41,732 bases of DNA from the NCBI RefSeq assembly GCF_001305295.1, contig NZ_LJSI01000029.1, positions 1 through 41,732 on the forward strand. The letters are read 5' to 3'. Source of the DNA: Neptunomonas antarctica (lineage in GTDB: Bacteria; Pseudomonadota; Gammaproteobacteria; Pseudomonadales; Balneatricaceae). The position numbers and the translations under genes are program-made. Under the pieces are notes generated by a model. The model had not been told where the DNA came from, did not search any database, and was given only the letters and a program-made list of their open reading frames with translations. Below are positions 25,769 to 34,169 of this stretch, piece after piece (within the stretch, counting starts at the first letter, position 1; the number at the start of each line of letters is the position of its first letter).

Positions 25769-25822
25769 GGTGCCCTGTTTATAAACGGGAATTTATAAAC
25801 GGGAGCTTATAAACGGGCACCC
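25769..25822. repeat. Hairpin made of three 14-bp tandem repeats between mmsB and prpE
   Basis: TTATAAACGGG recurs at 25779, 25793 and 25807 with an exact 14-bp period. The outer parts pair: GGTGCCC-T-GTTTATAA on the left with TTATAAAC-GGGCACC on the right, giving a 15-bp stem with one bulge. It sits in the 159-bp mmsB-prpE gap. It may act as an attenuator or as an mRNA stability element. Confidence 0.8.
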
Positions 25823-25883
25823 TTATTCGGCATTAATTTTTCGTATCAGCTTTTTAGCATCAATTTTTTAGGACAAAGAAGCC

Positions 25884-26774
25884 CTACTGATCTTGATAAA
25901 GCTTAATCACGCTGGAGAAATCCAGGCCGCCGTTACCATTAACCTTATGTAGATTAAATAACGCCCGAGCCTGAGATCCCATTGGTGTAGGAGAGGCACT
26001 TAATTGACTCATTTCCATCGCCAGTCCCAGATCTTTAAACATCAGATCAACCTGAAAACCACCTTGATAATCATTAGAAGAAGGTACGCCTTCCATCACA
26101 CCCGGGAACGGGTTATACACCTGTAACGCCCAATTGCTACCTGAACTCTGTTTCATGATTTCTGACAGAACAGCAGGGTCCAGACCATTTTTAACGCCCA
26201 TATTCAGAGCTTCGCTGGTACCTGTCATCAGAATTGCCAACAGCATGTTATTACAAGCTTTAGCGACCTGGCCGGCACCGTGTGATCCGGCATGGAAAAT
26301 ATTCTTGCCCATGCAATCCAGAATCGGTTTAGCTTTTGCAAATTGCTCTGCTGAACCACCGGCCATGAAAGCCAGCGTGCCTGCTTTAGCGCCGCCCACA
26401 CCACCTGACACAGGTGCATCGATAAAGCTGATACCACGTGCTTCAGCAGCCATCGCTACGCTTTGCGCAGTAGCCGCATCAATCGTGGAGGAATCGATAA
26501 TCAAGACATCTTTTCGCACATGATCTAATAACGGGTCATCACCACTAACAAACAAGCTTTGTACATGCTTACCTGCTGGCAGCATTGATACAACAAAATC
26601 TGCATCCGTAACGGCATCTTTAGCTGAGTGCGCAGAAATACCACCTTCGGAAACCACGTTTGCAACGGCCGCGGCCGACAAATCAAATGCTTTGACTGAA
26701 TGGCCTGCCTTAACCAGGTTAATCGCCATTGGACCGCCCATATTTCCTAAACCGATAAAGCCTATAGTCGCCAT
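25884..26774 (-). CDS. mmsB: 3-hydroxyisobutyrate dehydrogenase MmsB
   Basis: A 296-residue beta-hydroxyacid dehydrogenase of normal length. It has the dinucleotide motif GFIGLGNMGGPMA at residues 5-17, the substrate-binding segment DAPVSGGVGGAKAGTL near 119-133, and the catalytic K172 in GAGQVAKACNNML. It oxidises 3-hydroxyisobutyrate to methylmalonate semialdehyde with NAD+, the substrate of MmsA. It lies downstream of the 3-hydroxyisobutyryl-CoA hydrolase gene, as the pathway order requires. A 120-bp spacer with degenerate 15-bp repeats separates the two. Confidence 0.94.
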   Translation of the reverse strand: MATIGFIGLGNMGGPMAINLVKAGHSVKAFDLSAAAVANVVSEGGISAHSAKDAVTDADFVVSMLPAGKHVQSLFVSGDDPLLDHVRKDVLIIDSSTIDAATAQSVAMAAEARGISFIDAPVSGGVGGAKAGTLAFMAGGSAEQFAKAKPILDCMGKNIFHAGSHGAGQVAKACNNMLLAILMTGTSEALNMGVKNGLDPAVLSEIMKQSSGSNWALQVYNPFPGVMEGVPSSNDYQGGFQVDLMFKDLGLAMEMSQLSASPTPMGSQARALFNLHKVNGNGGLDFSSVIKLYQDQ

Positions 26775-26811
26775 GTTAGAATCCTTATTTTTATCGTTAT
26801 TCTTAATCGTA

Positions 26812-26901
26812 AACAGCTGCTTATTACAGAGCTGCCTGCTAGAAAATTGTTTGTTAAAAAGCGACTTATTAAAAAGCCGTTTGTTAAAAATCCGTTACAT
26901 T
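26812..26901. repeat. Degenerate 15-bp tandem repeat (about six units) upstream of mmsB
   Basis: Units of 15 bp ending in TTA/CTA run from 26812; those from 26842 to 26886 are the best conserved (GAAAATTGTTTGTTA, AAAAGCGACTTATTA, AAAAGCCGTTTGTTA). A last partial unit covers the stop codon of the hydrolase gene (26895-26897). This looks like slippage-generated spacer DNA; a regulatory role is possible but not shown. Confidence 0.75.
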
Positions 26902-27995
26902 GAAGCCAATGGATTAATGGCCCATGGAGAAACAAAAAGCTCATCAAGGAAAGCCGGATCGACATCGTTGACGGATGCAAACGTCCAGTTTGGCTTGCCA
27001 TCTTTATCAACGAGCAAAGCACGCACACCTTCTGGAAATTCCCGATGGCGACAACATTGCACAGACAGCACCAGCTCTGACTCAAACACCTCTTTCAACG
27101 ACATGTGCACTGTGTTTTTAAGCTGCTTGTAGATCATATGTACGGCTAACGGGCTACCATGACTGATCGCCTTTTGCGCACGCTCTACCCATTTATCATC
27201 CGTTTCTACCGCGAGTAATGTCTCAATAATCTCTTCAACTGTGTCCTGATCAGTAATATCCTGAATCAGGTCAAAGTGTGTTCTGACCGGCGATTGAATA
27301 CTCTGACGGGTATCCCATGCATCATCTTCAAGATCACGCAGGACACGATTAACCACCGCATTTAAATCGCCGGCCCACTCTTCTTGTGATAGACGATCTA
27401 ATACATCACAGCGTTGAGATGTTTGAAGAAAGCGGTCTCCCAGATTGAGAAACAGCGCATCAGACGCATTCATGCGACTACCGGTCAATCCGAGAAATAA
27501 ACCGGTGCGGCCTGGCGTACGGTGTAAAAACCAGGTACCACCCACATCAGGATACAAACCGATGGTGACTTCAGGCATCGCCATATGTGTTGTTTCAGTC
27601 ACAATGCGATGGCTACAACCACTCATCAACCCCATTCCACCGCCCATAACAATACCGCTACCCCAGCAGATAATTGGCTTAGGGTAGGTATGGATAGTGT
27701 AATCCAACAGATACTCACGCGTAAAAAACTGTTCAGGAAAATCAGGGTTATCGCCACCCGTCATCGATTGATACAGGCTAACGACATCCCCTCCCGCACA
27801 GAATGCTTTTTCGCCTGCGCCATCCAGAAAAATGGCCACGACAGAATCATCAGCCTTACACTCATCCAATTTTGGCTGGATCAGATCGATCATATCCAGT
27901 GTTAAAGCATTCAGAGATTTCTCTGCATTAAGGCAGATTTCAACAATCTTTTTACCGTCCTTTGTCAGGTGTTCAGTAAAGAGTACACAGCTCAT
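26895..27995 (-). CDS. 3-hydroxyisobutyryl-CoA hydrolase (HIBCH type)
   Basis: A 366-residue crotonase-superfamily hydrolase, longer than hydratases and right for HIBCH. The motifs AFCAGGDVVSLYQSM near residues 62-76, GIVMGGGMGLMSGCSHR near 115-131, and MPEVTIGLYPDVGGTWFL near 139-156 are family-specific. The glutamate and aspartate of that last block correspond to the catalytic acids. The C-terminal half carries the HIBCH-specific extension. It hydrolyses 3-hydroxyisobutyryl-CoA in valine catabolism, avoiding build-up of reactive methacrylyl-CoA. It lies between the enoyl-CoA hydratase gene (30 bp upstream on the same strand) and mmsB. A strong AAGGAG precedes the ATG at 27995. Confidence 0.92.
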   Translation of the reverse strand: MSCVLFTEHLTKDGKKIVEICLNAEKSLNALTLDMIDLIQPKLDECKADDSVVAIFLDGAGEKAFCAGGDVVSLYQSMTGGDNPDFPEQFFTREYLLDYTIHTYPKPIICWGSGIVMGGGMGLMSGCSHRIVTETTHMAMPEVTIGLYPDVGGTWFLHRTPGRTGLFLGLTGSRMNASDALFLNLGDRFLQTSQRCDVLDRLSQEEWAGDLNAVVNRVLRDLEDDAWDTRQSIQSPVRTHFDLIQDITDQDTVEEIIETLLAVETDDKWVERAQKAISHGSPLAVHMIYKQLKNTVHMSLKEVFESELVLSVQCCRHREFPEGVRALLVDKDGKPNWTFASVNDVDPAFLDELFVSPWAINPLASM

Positions 27996-28024
27996 CCGTT
28001 TTTCTCCTTTTGGGACACGTTAAC

Positions 28025-28801
28025 TTAACGGTTTTTCCATTCAGCCTGGCGTTTGCCCAAAAAGGCATTCACACCTTCTTTCTGATCTTCAGAATGGAAC
28101 AGGTCAACAAACAGCTCGCGCTCCAGGATATAACCCTGATCCCAGTGGTGCGTCCGGTTAGACTGAATCAGCTTCTTACATGCGGCAACCGCCATCGGGC
28201 TCTGCTCTGCTACCTGTTCTGCTAACGCCATCGCACGCTGAGTGGATTCACCCGTTGCCACCATCTCTTCTATCAGACCGATCTCCAATGCTTTAGCGGC
28301 GTTAACGCGCTCGCCACAGAGGATCATCTTCTTCGTCCAGCCTTCGCCAACCAGCATGGTCAGATTCTGCGTACCACCCGCACAAGGTAACAAACCTACT
28401 TTGGCTTCTGGCAAGGCCATTTTCACCTGTTCTTCCGCGATACGGATATCACATGCTAACGCTACTTCTAAACCACCGCCCATTGCCCAGCCATTCATTG
28501 CCGCAATAGAGACGCCACGAAATTGAGACAAGGTTTCAAAAGCTTCACCAAAATAGCGAGCCATATCTCTGGCAACTGAACGGTCACCTTCAGCAAACAG
28601 ATTTAAGTCAGCACCCGCAGAGAAAAATTTCTCGCTACTGCTTCTCAGCACTAAGCTGTAAATTTGCATATCGGCATTTAAATCTTTGACTATGCACGCC
28701 AGTTCTTTAAGCGTCGCCTCTGTCCAGGTATTCGCTGGCGGATTATTCATGGTGATAACCGCTACATGGCCTTTCTTTTCAAGAATCAGTTTATCGCTCA
28801 T
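28025..28801 (-). CDS. Enoyl-CoA hydratase, probably methacrylyl-CoA hydratase
   Basis: A 258-residue crotonase-fold hydratase. FFSAGADLNLFAEGDR near residues 60-75 forms the oxyanion hole, GWAMGGGLEVALACD lies near 103-117, and ALPEAKVGLLPCAGGTQNL near 128-146 contains the catalytic glutamates. In this operon its likely substrate is methacrylyl-CoA, giving 3-hydroxyisobutyryl-CoA. It begins 24 bp after the acyl-CoA dehydrogenase stop. The substrate is inferred from gene order; the enzyme itself could act on other short enoyl-CoAs. Confidence 0.88.
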   Translation of the reverse strand: MSDKLILEKKGHVAVITMNNPPANTWTEATLKELACIVKDLNADMQIYSLVLRSSSEKFFSAGADLNLFAEGDRSVARDMARYFGEAFETLSQFRGVSIAAMNGWAMGGGLEVALACDIRIAEEQVKMALPEAKVGLLPCAGGTQNLTMLVGEGWTKKMILCGERVNAAKALEIGLIEEMVATGESTQRAMALAEQVAEQSPMAVAACKKLIQSNRTHHWDQGYILERELFVDLFHSEDQKEGVNAFLGKRQAEWKNR

Positions 28802-28825
28802 TATTCTCTGTGCTCCCTTCGCAGA

Positions 28826-29983
28826 TTACAGGATGTCTGCCGCGTCTTTTAATAACAGTCGACGGGCAATAATTACATTCATGATTTCATTGGTGCCTTC
28901 AAGAATACGATGCACCCGGCTATCCCTGACATAACGTTCCAGCGGATATTCTTTGATATAACCATAACCACCAAAAATCTGTAGCGCTTCATCACACACA
29001 TTAAAACCGACATCGGTGGCAAATCGCTTCGCCATAGCGCAGTAGGTTGAACGGTCCGCATGTTTATGATCAAGCTTACTCGCCGCCAACCGTACCATCT
29101 GACGAGCAGCCACCAGCTCAGTATTCATCGTAGCAATTTTGAACTGCAAGGCCTGGAAGTTCTCTAGCGTACGGCCAAACTGTTTACGTTCGCCCATATA
29201 CTGAATAGCGTGATTGAGTGCGGCCTGAGCCGTACCGATTGAGCAGGTAGCAATATTGATGCGCCCGCCATCTAATCCCATCATCGCAATTTTAAAGCCA
29301 TCGCCTTCATTCCCCATCAGGCAAGACGCAGGAATTTTGGCATCTTCAAACGTAATGAGTCGTGTCGGCTGGCTATTCCAACCCATTTTTTCTTCTTTAC
29401 GGCCATAGCTAATACCGGCGGCTTTGGCATCAATAGCAAATGCCGAAATACCTTTAGGGCCATCTTCACCGGTACGCGCCATCACCACTAATACATCAGT
29501 TGCGCCCGCGCCCGAGATAAATATTTTGCTGCCGTTAAGCACATAACTATCACCCTCTTTACGGGCGGTAGTTTTTAAGGAAGCGGCATCAGAACCGGCA
29601 TTAGGTTCGGTTAAGCAATAAGACGCCAGTTTCTGGCCCGCAGTCAAATCCGGGCACCAGTGCTGACGTGTTTCTTCATTACTAAAGTCAGCAATCATCC
29701 ACGTGGCCATATTGTGAATAGTGATGAAGGCCGTGGTGGAAGTACAACCCATGGCGAGTTGTTCAAAAATAATACTGGAATCCAGGCGCCCCAGCCCCAA
29801 ACCACCGACATCTTCTGGCGAGTACAAGCCACAAAAACCTAACTCACCCGCTTTTTGCAACACATCAACCGGAAAAATTTGCTCCTGATCCCATTTGGCA
29901 GCGTGAGGCTCCATCTCTTTTTGAGCAAACGCCCGTGCCATATCGGAAAATGCAATTTGATCTTCATTCAGTTCAAAATCCAT
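28826..29983 (-). CDS. Acyl-CoA dehydrogenase, probably isobutyryl-CoA dehydrogenase
   Basis: A 385-residue acyl-CoA dehydrogenase of normal size. The flavin-binding signature YCLTEPNAGSDAASLKTTA lies near 126-144, and the arginine/acid block QIFGGYGYIKEYPLERYVRD near 333-352. E362 in ILEGTNEI is the position of the catalytic base of the isobutyryl-CoA branch. It oxidises isobutyryl-CoA to methacrylyl-CoA and hands electrons to ETF, which is not in this window. It comes second in the operon, after mmsA, across an 86-bp gap with a hairpin. Confidence 0.9.
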   Translation of the reverse strand: MDFELNEDQIAFSDMARAFAQKEMEPHAAKWDQEQIFPVDVLQKAGELGFCGLYSPEDVGGLGLGRLDSSIIFEQLAMGCTSTTAFITIHNMATWMIADFSNEETRQHWCPDLTAGQKLASYCLTEPNAGSDAASLKTTARKEGDSYVLNGSKIFISGAGATDVLVVMARTGEDGPKGISAFAIDAKAAGISYGRKEEKMGWNSQPTRLITFEDAKIPASCLMGNEGDGFKIAMMGLDGGRINIATCSIGTAQAALNHAIQYMGERKQFGRTLENFQALQFKIATMNTELVAARQMVRLAASKLDHKHADRSTYCAMAKRFATDVGFNVCDEALQIFGGYGYIKEYPLERYVRDSRVHRILEGTNEIMNVIIARRLLLKDAADIL

Positions 29984-30009
29984 TGGCTTCTCTCTTTTTT
30001 ATACGAAAT

Positions 30010-30051
30010 AAGGCCTTGAGGGAAGAATATAACCAATCCCTTCAAGACCTT
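30010..30051 (-). promoter_or_regulatory. Imperfect hairpin between mmsA and the acyl-CoA dehydrogenase gene
   Basis: AAGGCCTTGAGGGA (30010-30023) and TCCCTTCAAGACCTT (30037-30051) pair over 14 positions with one mismatch and one bulge. It lies 19 bases past the mmsA stop and well before the next start. In the mRNA it may stabilise the mmsA 3' end or attenuate read-through, giving more MmsA than downstream enzymes. There is no clean T-run on the minus strand. Confidence 0.6.
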
Positions 30052-30069
30052 AGTGTCATTCAGCTCACA

Positions 30070-31563
30070 TTATTTGAGATTAATACTGGTATTTACACCA
30101 GTGTCGATATCATCTTCAAACCAACGTGCTGTTACTGTTTTAGTTTCTGTATAGAAACGCACCGCTTGTTTACCGTAGGCGTGCTGATCACCATAGAACG
30201 ACTTTCTCCAACCGGTGAAAGAGAACATAGGTAGTGGCACAGGTACAGGCACGTTAATACCGACCTGACCTACTTTAATTTCATGCTGATACTTACGGGC
30301 AACTGCACCCGAAGAGGTGAACAATGACGTACCGTTACCGTACGGATTGTTATTAATCAATTCGATAGCTTCATCCAGAGTATCAACTTCCAGTGCAATC
30401 AGAACAGGTCCGAAGATCTCTTCCTGATAGATAGACATATCCGTGGTTACATTGCGGAACATGGTAGGACCAACCCAGTTACCATCGGGATAACCTTCTA
30501 CTACACATCCGGAACCATCCAGAATACAGTCTGCGCCGGCATCTTTACCTTCCTGAATAAAGCGTAATACACGTTCTTTTGACTGCGGATTAATTAACGG
30601 GCCATAACCAGCGCCTTCATCATCCCACACACCCGGGCGTACTTTTGCCAGAGCATCGCGCACTTCAGGAATCCACTCACGGGATTTGCCCACAAAAACG
30701 GCCACTGAAATAGCCATACAACGCTGGCCACCGGCGCCGACTGAAGCCCCTGCAATGCTGTTAACCACCTGATTTTTAGCCGCATCCGGCATAATAACCA
30801 TATGATTTTTCGCGCCGGCAAATGCCTGTACACGTTTCATTTTATCAGTACCGGTACGGTAGATGTGCTCACCTACTGCAACCGAACCAACAAACGAGAT
30901 AGCCGGTGTATCTTTATGTGTCAACAACTGGTCAACAACATCTTTGGTACCGTGAACAACCTGCAGTAGTCCTGGTGCCGCACCGGCTTCCTGAAACAGC
31001 TTAGCGAGGAACATAGGTGTTAGCGGATCTTGTTCAGAAGGCTTCAATACAAACGTGTTACCGCATGCTATGGCCATTGGAAACATCCACAGTGGGATCA
31101 TCGCAGGGAAGTTAAAAGGCGTAATACCAACGCACACACCCAGAGGCTGGGTAATGCTGTAGCAATCAATTTTACGCGCTACGTTTTCAAGCGTTTCACC
31201 CATGCTTAATGAGCCGATGTTACAAGCATGTTCAACTACTTCGATGCCGCGCCATACGTCGCCTTTTGCATCTTCAAAGGTTTTGCCGGTCTCAACCGCC
31301 AGCACTTTAGCAATCTCATCGTGGTTCTCTTTCAGCAGTGCCTGATAACGCAGCATTAAACGCGCACGTTCACTGACAGGTGTTTCTTTCCAAATTTCAA
31401 AGGCGGCTTTAGCCGCTTCCACTGCCTGCTCAACTTCTTCCGTTGTCGCGCAAGGTACTTGTGCAATAATTTCCTGTGTTGCCGGGTTGGTGACAGGAAT
31501 CCAGTTTTCAGATTTACTACTAACCAGTTCGCCGTTAATCAGGAGCTGTACTTGTTGAGTCAT
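30070..31563 (-). CDS. mmsA: Methylmalonate-semialdehyde dehydrogenase (CoA-acylating) MmsA
   Basis: A 497-residue aldehyde dehydrogenase of the CoA-acylating MmsA type. It turns methylmalonate semialdehyde plus CoA into propionyl-CoA and CO2. It has the fold segments [18 protein letters not shown] near residues 147-164 and [15 protein letters not shown] near 169-183. The catalytic cysteine is C282 in [11 protein letters not shown]. The usual general-base glutamate is replaced by asparagine in GAKNH (250-254), which is typical of MmsA and not a defect. It is first in the minus-strand valine operon and divergent from mmsR. Confidence 0.95.
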   Translation of the reverse strand: MTQQVQLLINGELVSSKSENWIPVTNPATQEIIAQVPCATTEEVEQAVEAAKAAFEIWKETPVSERARLMLRYQALLKENHDEIAKVLAVETGKTFEDAKGDVWRGIEVVEHACNIGSLSMGETLENVARKIDCYSITQPLGVCVGITPFNFPAMIPLWMFPMAIACGNTFVLKPSEQDPLTPMFLAKLFQEAGAAPGLLQVVHGTKDVVDQLLTHKDTPAISFVGSVAVGEHIYRTGTDKMKRVQAFAGAKNHMVIMPDAAKNQVVNSIAGASVGAGGQRCMAISVAVFVGKSREWIPEVRDALAKVRPGVWDDEGAGYGPLINPQSKERVLRFIQEGKDAGADCILDGSGCVVEGYPDGNWVGPTMFRNVTTDMSIYQEEIFGPVLIALEVDTLDEAIELINNNPYGNGTSLFTSSGAVARKYQHEIKVGQVGINVPVPVPLPMFSFTGWRKSFYGDQHAYGKQAVRFYTETKTVTARWFEDDIDTGVNTSINLK

Positions 31564-31745
31564 TATTAATACCTGTCTCTTATTATATAGGTAGTGTTAT
31601 TGGCAGTGAGCGGTTGCCTGCCAAGCCTTTACGTTGGTGATAATTTAAGCACACCTTATAAACATCATGGCTTGATAATCTTGTGAGATTAATGGACTAT
31701 ATTGCGAATTAATAGTGGTTTTCCCTAGTCTAAAGGTCTAACGAT
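31564..31745. promoter_or_regulatory. Divergent mmsA / mmsR promoter region
   Basis: A 182-bp spacer between the operon and its presumed activator. It contains a perfect inverted repeat TTGGCAG-N11-CTGCCAA (31600-31606 and 31618-31624), about 40 bp upstream of the mmsA start. AraC-family activators usually bind direct repeats, so this dyad may be an mRNA leader element or the site of another protein. Confidence 0.45.
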
Positions 31746-32648
31746 ATGAGCCAACCCTCCGAGTGGCCACTGCCACCTGAAAGCTCGCGGTTCGTTGTGC
31801 CCCGCAAAATAGTGGCCAAACTAAGTCATCATCATTTATCCAAAGGCCTATACCCCATCGGGCTTGGCTACTACAAACAAGCCGCTAACCATACTATGTT
31901 GCGGCGCACACATGATGATTATCTGATGATCTATTGTCTCGATGGACAGGGCGAATTGACACTGGATCATGAATCTTATGAGGTCAAAGCGGGCGACATG
32001 ATTTTGCTACCCCGCGGCATCCCTCATGCTTATAAAGCATCAGAGAAAACACCCTGGACTATCTATTGGATACACTTTTCAGGCGACCAAAGTGAGGAAT
32101 TTATTGACTATCTTGCTGTTCGGGATAATAAATTTATTTTTCCGCTGGGCATTCATTCGCGACTGACCAGTGATTTTGAATCGTTACTGGAGTGCCGCCA
32201 ATCCAGTTATAATATAAGTGCTTTCATCCATGCAGCTAATCTGTTGCGCCAGATATTAACGCATATTGCACAGTTACAGCCGCTTGCTAAACAGCAGCAA
32301 GTGGCGCATAACTTTAACCTGGAATTAATCCATAGCCTGATGCAGGCACGTACGCATGAACAACTCGATCTGAACACCCTCGCAGAAGCAGCCAACCTCT
32401 CCAAATTTCACTTTATTAAAAAATATAAAGAGTTGACCGGCACTACGCCGATTAATCATTTCATTCATTTAAAAATTGAACGAGCCTGTCATCTACTGGA
32501 TATTACGACTAAGTCGATTAATGAAATCAGCTTTGCAGTGGGTTATGAGGATGCCTACTATTTTTCCCGTATTTTTAAGAAGATTATGGGAATTTCGCCC
32601 AGCCAATACCGACGCATGCGTATGGGGACTTTTCCTTATCAGGCGTGA
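31746..32648 (+). CDS. mmsR: AraC-family activator MmsR
   Basis: A 300-residue AraC/XylS-type regulator. The N-terminal half is a cupin-like effector domain (LTLDHESYEVKAGDMILLPRGIPHAY near residues 77-100, by position and key residues H97 and P99). The C-terminal half has two helix-turn-helix units: LAEAANLSKFHFIKKYKELTG near 210-230, and INEISFAVGYEDAYYFSRIF near 260-279. MmsR activates mmsAB in Pseudomonas, and the divergent position here fits. The effector is probably a valine-pathway intermediate. Its stop is two bases from the convergent hydrolase gene, so there is no room for a terminator. Confidence 0.88.
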   Translation: MSQPSEWPLPPESSRFVVPRKIVAKLSHHHLSKGLYPIGLGYYKQAANHTMLRRTHDDYLMIYCLDGQGELTLDHESYEVKAGDMILLPRGIPHAYKASEKTPWTIYWIHFSGDQSEEFIDYLAVRDNKFIFPLGIHSRLTSDFESLLECRQSSYNISAFIHAANLLRQILTHIAQLQPLAKQQQVAHNFNLELIHSLMQARTHEQLDLNTLAEAANLSKFHFIKKYKELTGTTPINHFIHLKIERACHLLDITTKSINEISFAVGYEDAYYFSRIFKKIMGISPSQYRRMRMGTFPYQA

Positions 32649-32650
32649 TA

Positions 32651-33556
32651 TTAAAAACGCAGCAAACGCTTAATCTGTTGATAGCTTTCTTGCGGCGCTT
32701 CCTGCATGAAACAATGCCCACCTTCGACTTCTGTCAGCGTAATATGTGGATTGGCTTTTTCCGCTTTTTTCACACCGGGCGGTATAAACGGGTAGGTTTT
32801 CGTACTGTGTAAAATGTGCGTATATTCAGGCAACTGTGCAAGCGCAGACCAAAGTTTTTTTGGATAGCCTGAGAAAATACGCGCTTCCAGCCACGGCGGG
32901 CAGCGTAATTGCCACTCACCTTGTGCGTTGGGCTGAATAGCGTGGTCGATATAGCTATCTAGCGATTCATCTGTCCAGCGTTTAAAGACGCCGCGCCCAT
33001 TCAAATTCTTATGAGCGTCTTCTCTGCTTGACCATACTTGGCGACGATTTTTTGCTTGCTTCACATGCGGCAAACGTCTGGCCACACCGATTAAATGCAA
33101 GAAGCGCATCAATGCGATCATTGACTTAGGATAGATGACGGGATCTAACAGAATATATTGATCAAACAAGCGGCGCTGCTTGTGCAACATCAGCGTTGTC
33201 GCAATCGCGCCAAAGCTATGCGCCAACGCAATAACAGGCTGTTTCGGATCCCAGTCACTGCTCAGATCCTCATAGCAAATTAACGCACGAGCCGTTAGCG
33301 CCGCCCAATCAGAGTAACGCTCCCGTGGAGCGACATCACTGCCACCGTGCCCTTCAAAAGAGCCCAGAAACAGATCATATTCGCCATGAAAACTTGCCAA
33401 AAAAGGCCAATAGGTCAAGCTGGACAATCCAGTTCCGTGAAGGAAGTGGATGACCGGACGGCCATTTTTTCCGCAATCAGGTGTCATCCAACCGCGCAGT
33501 ATTACTGTGCCGTCATCGTGCTCCCATCGCGTTAACGATGCTTGTGCGTTATTCAT
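32651..33556 (-). CDS. Alpha/beta-fold hydrolase
   Basis: A 301-residue alpha/beta hydrolase of unknown substrate. The oxyanion segment FLHGTGLSSLTYWPFL lies near residues 37-52, and the nucleophile serine is in LAHSFGAIATTL near 109-120 (AHSFG, a common variant of GxSxG). The acid may be the aspartate in LLDPVIYP. The catalytic histidine is in EVEGGHCFMQEAP near the C-terminus. The ATG at 33556 overlaps the slyD stop by one base (TGATG), so the two are translationally coupled. The coupling with a chaperone-type isomerase is not explained by a known pathway. Confidence 0.82.
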   Translation of the reverse strand: MNNAQASLTRWEHDDGTVILRGWMTPDCGKNGRPVIHFLHGTGLSSLTYWPFLASFHGEYDLFLGSFEGHGGSDVAPRERYSDWAALTARALICYEDLSSDWDPKQPVIALAHSFGAIATTLMLHKQRRLFDQYILLDPVIYPKSMIALMRFLHLIGVARRLPHVKQAKNRRQVWSSREDAHKNLNGRGVFKRWTDESLDSYIDHAIQPNAQGEWQLRCPPWLEARIFSGYPKKLWSALAQLPEYTHILHSTKTYPFIPPGVKKAEKANPHITLTEVEGGHCFMQEAPQESYQQIKRLLRF

Positions 33557-34041
33557 CAACCGTGATGATGCCCACCAGCTCCATGAGCGTGGCCATGCTG
33601 AATTTCTTCAGCGGTTGCTTCACGAATATCTTTTATTTCAATGTTAAATGTTACAACTTTGCCAGCCAGTGGATGATTAGTATCTACCGTTGCCATAAAT
33701 TTACCCATTTTAACGATAGTCACCTGGCGGTTGGCCTGCTCTGTCTGCACAGTAGCAGTCATCCCAGGCTTCCATTTTTTAGCGCCTTGCAAATGCTTAA
33801 CCGGTACACGCTGAATCGAGTCTTCAGCACGTTCACCGTAAGCATCCGCCGGTTCCAATGTCCGGGACAAGGTATCACCGATACTTTTTCCTTCCATAGC
33901 GGTTTCAAGCCCGGCCATCATATTATCGTGGCCGTGTAAATAAGCGGCAGGTGAGCCTTCTTCTGTTGCTTCAACAACATCACCACTTTCATCTTTCAGC
34001 GTGTAGGAGAATTGCACTACCGAATTTTTACCAATTTGCAT
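33556..34041 (-). CDS. slyD: SlyD-type FKBP peptidyl-prolyl isomerase
   Basis: A 161-residue FKBP-fold isomerase and chaperone. It begins VQFSYTLKDESGDVVEAT and has the family segments PAAYLHGHDNMMAGLETAMEGKSIGD near residues 31-56 (key residues Y34, H36, G37). The insert-in-flap chaperone region follows, with NHPLAGKVVTFNIEI near 119-133. The C-terminal tail is histidine-rich (HGHAHGAGGHHHG), the metal-binding feature of SlyD used in nickel delivery to hydrogenase in E. coli, though much shorter and cysteine-free here. It is the first gene of a two-gene unit with the hydrolase. Confidence 0.9.
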   Translation of the reverse strand: MQIGKNSVVQFSYTLKDESGDVVEATEEGSPAAYLHGHDNMMAGLETAMEGKSIGDTLSRTLEPADAYGERAEDSIQRVPVKHLQGAKKWKPGMTATVQTEQANRQVTIVKMGKFMATVDTNHPLAGKVVTFNIEIKDIREATAEEIQHGHAHGAGGHHHG

Positions 34042-34169
34042 TGAAAGTCCTTAAATCTATAAAAAAGAGTGATATTAGCAGCAAACCCCAGGCGACTCAC
34101 AGCATAAAATCGATAACAGAAGCCGTGAACGAATACCTCAGCCCACTTTTAAACGACCTGATTTTCGAA

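Noticed and set aside
26692-27132. A 146-codon frame with a leucine-rich pentapeptide-like repeat
   Set aside because: The apparent peptide repeat comes from the 15-bp DNA repeat in the spacer, and both flanks are antisense to mmsB and the hydrolase gene.
31600-31617. TGGCA...TTGC resembling a sigma-54 promoter near mmsA
   Set aside because: The GG and GC elements are 12 bases apart, not the required 10.
33481-33939. A 152-codon plus-strand frame opposite slyD and the hydrolase
   Set aside because: It is an antisense shadow of two recognised genes and has no sign of its own expression.
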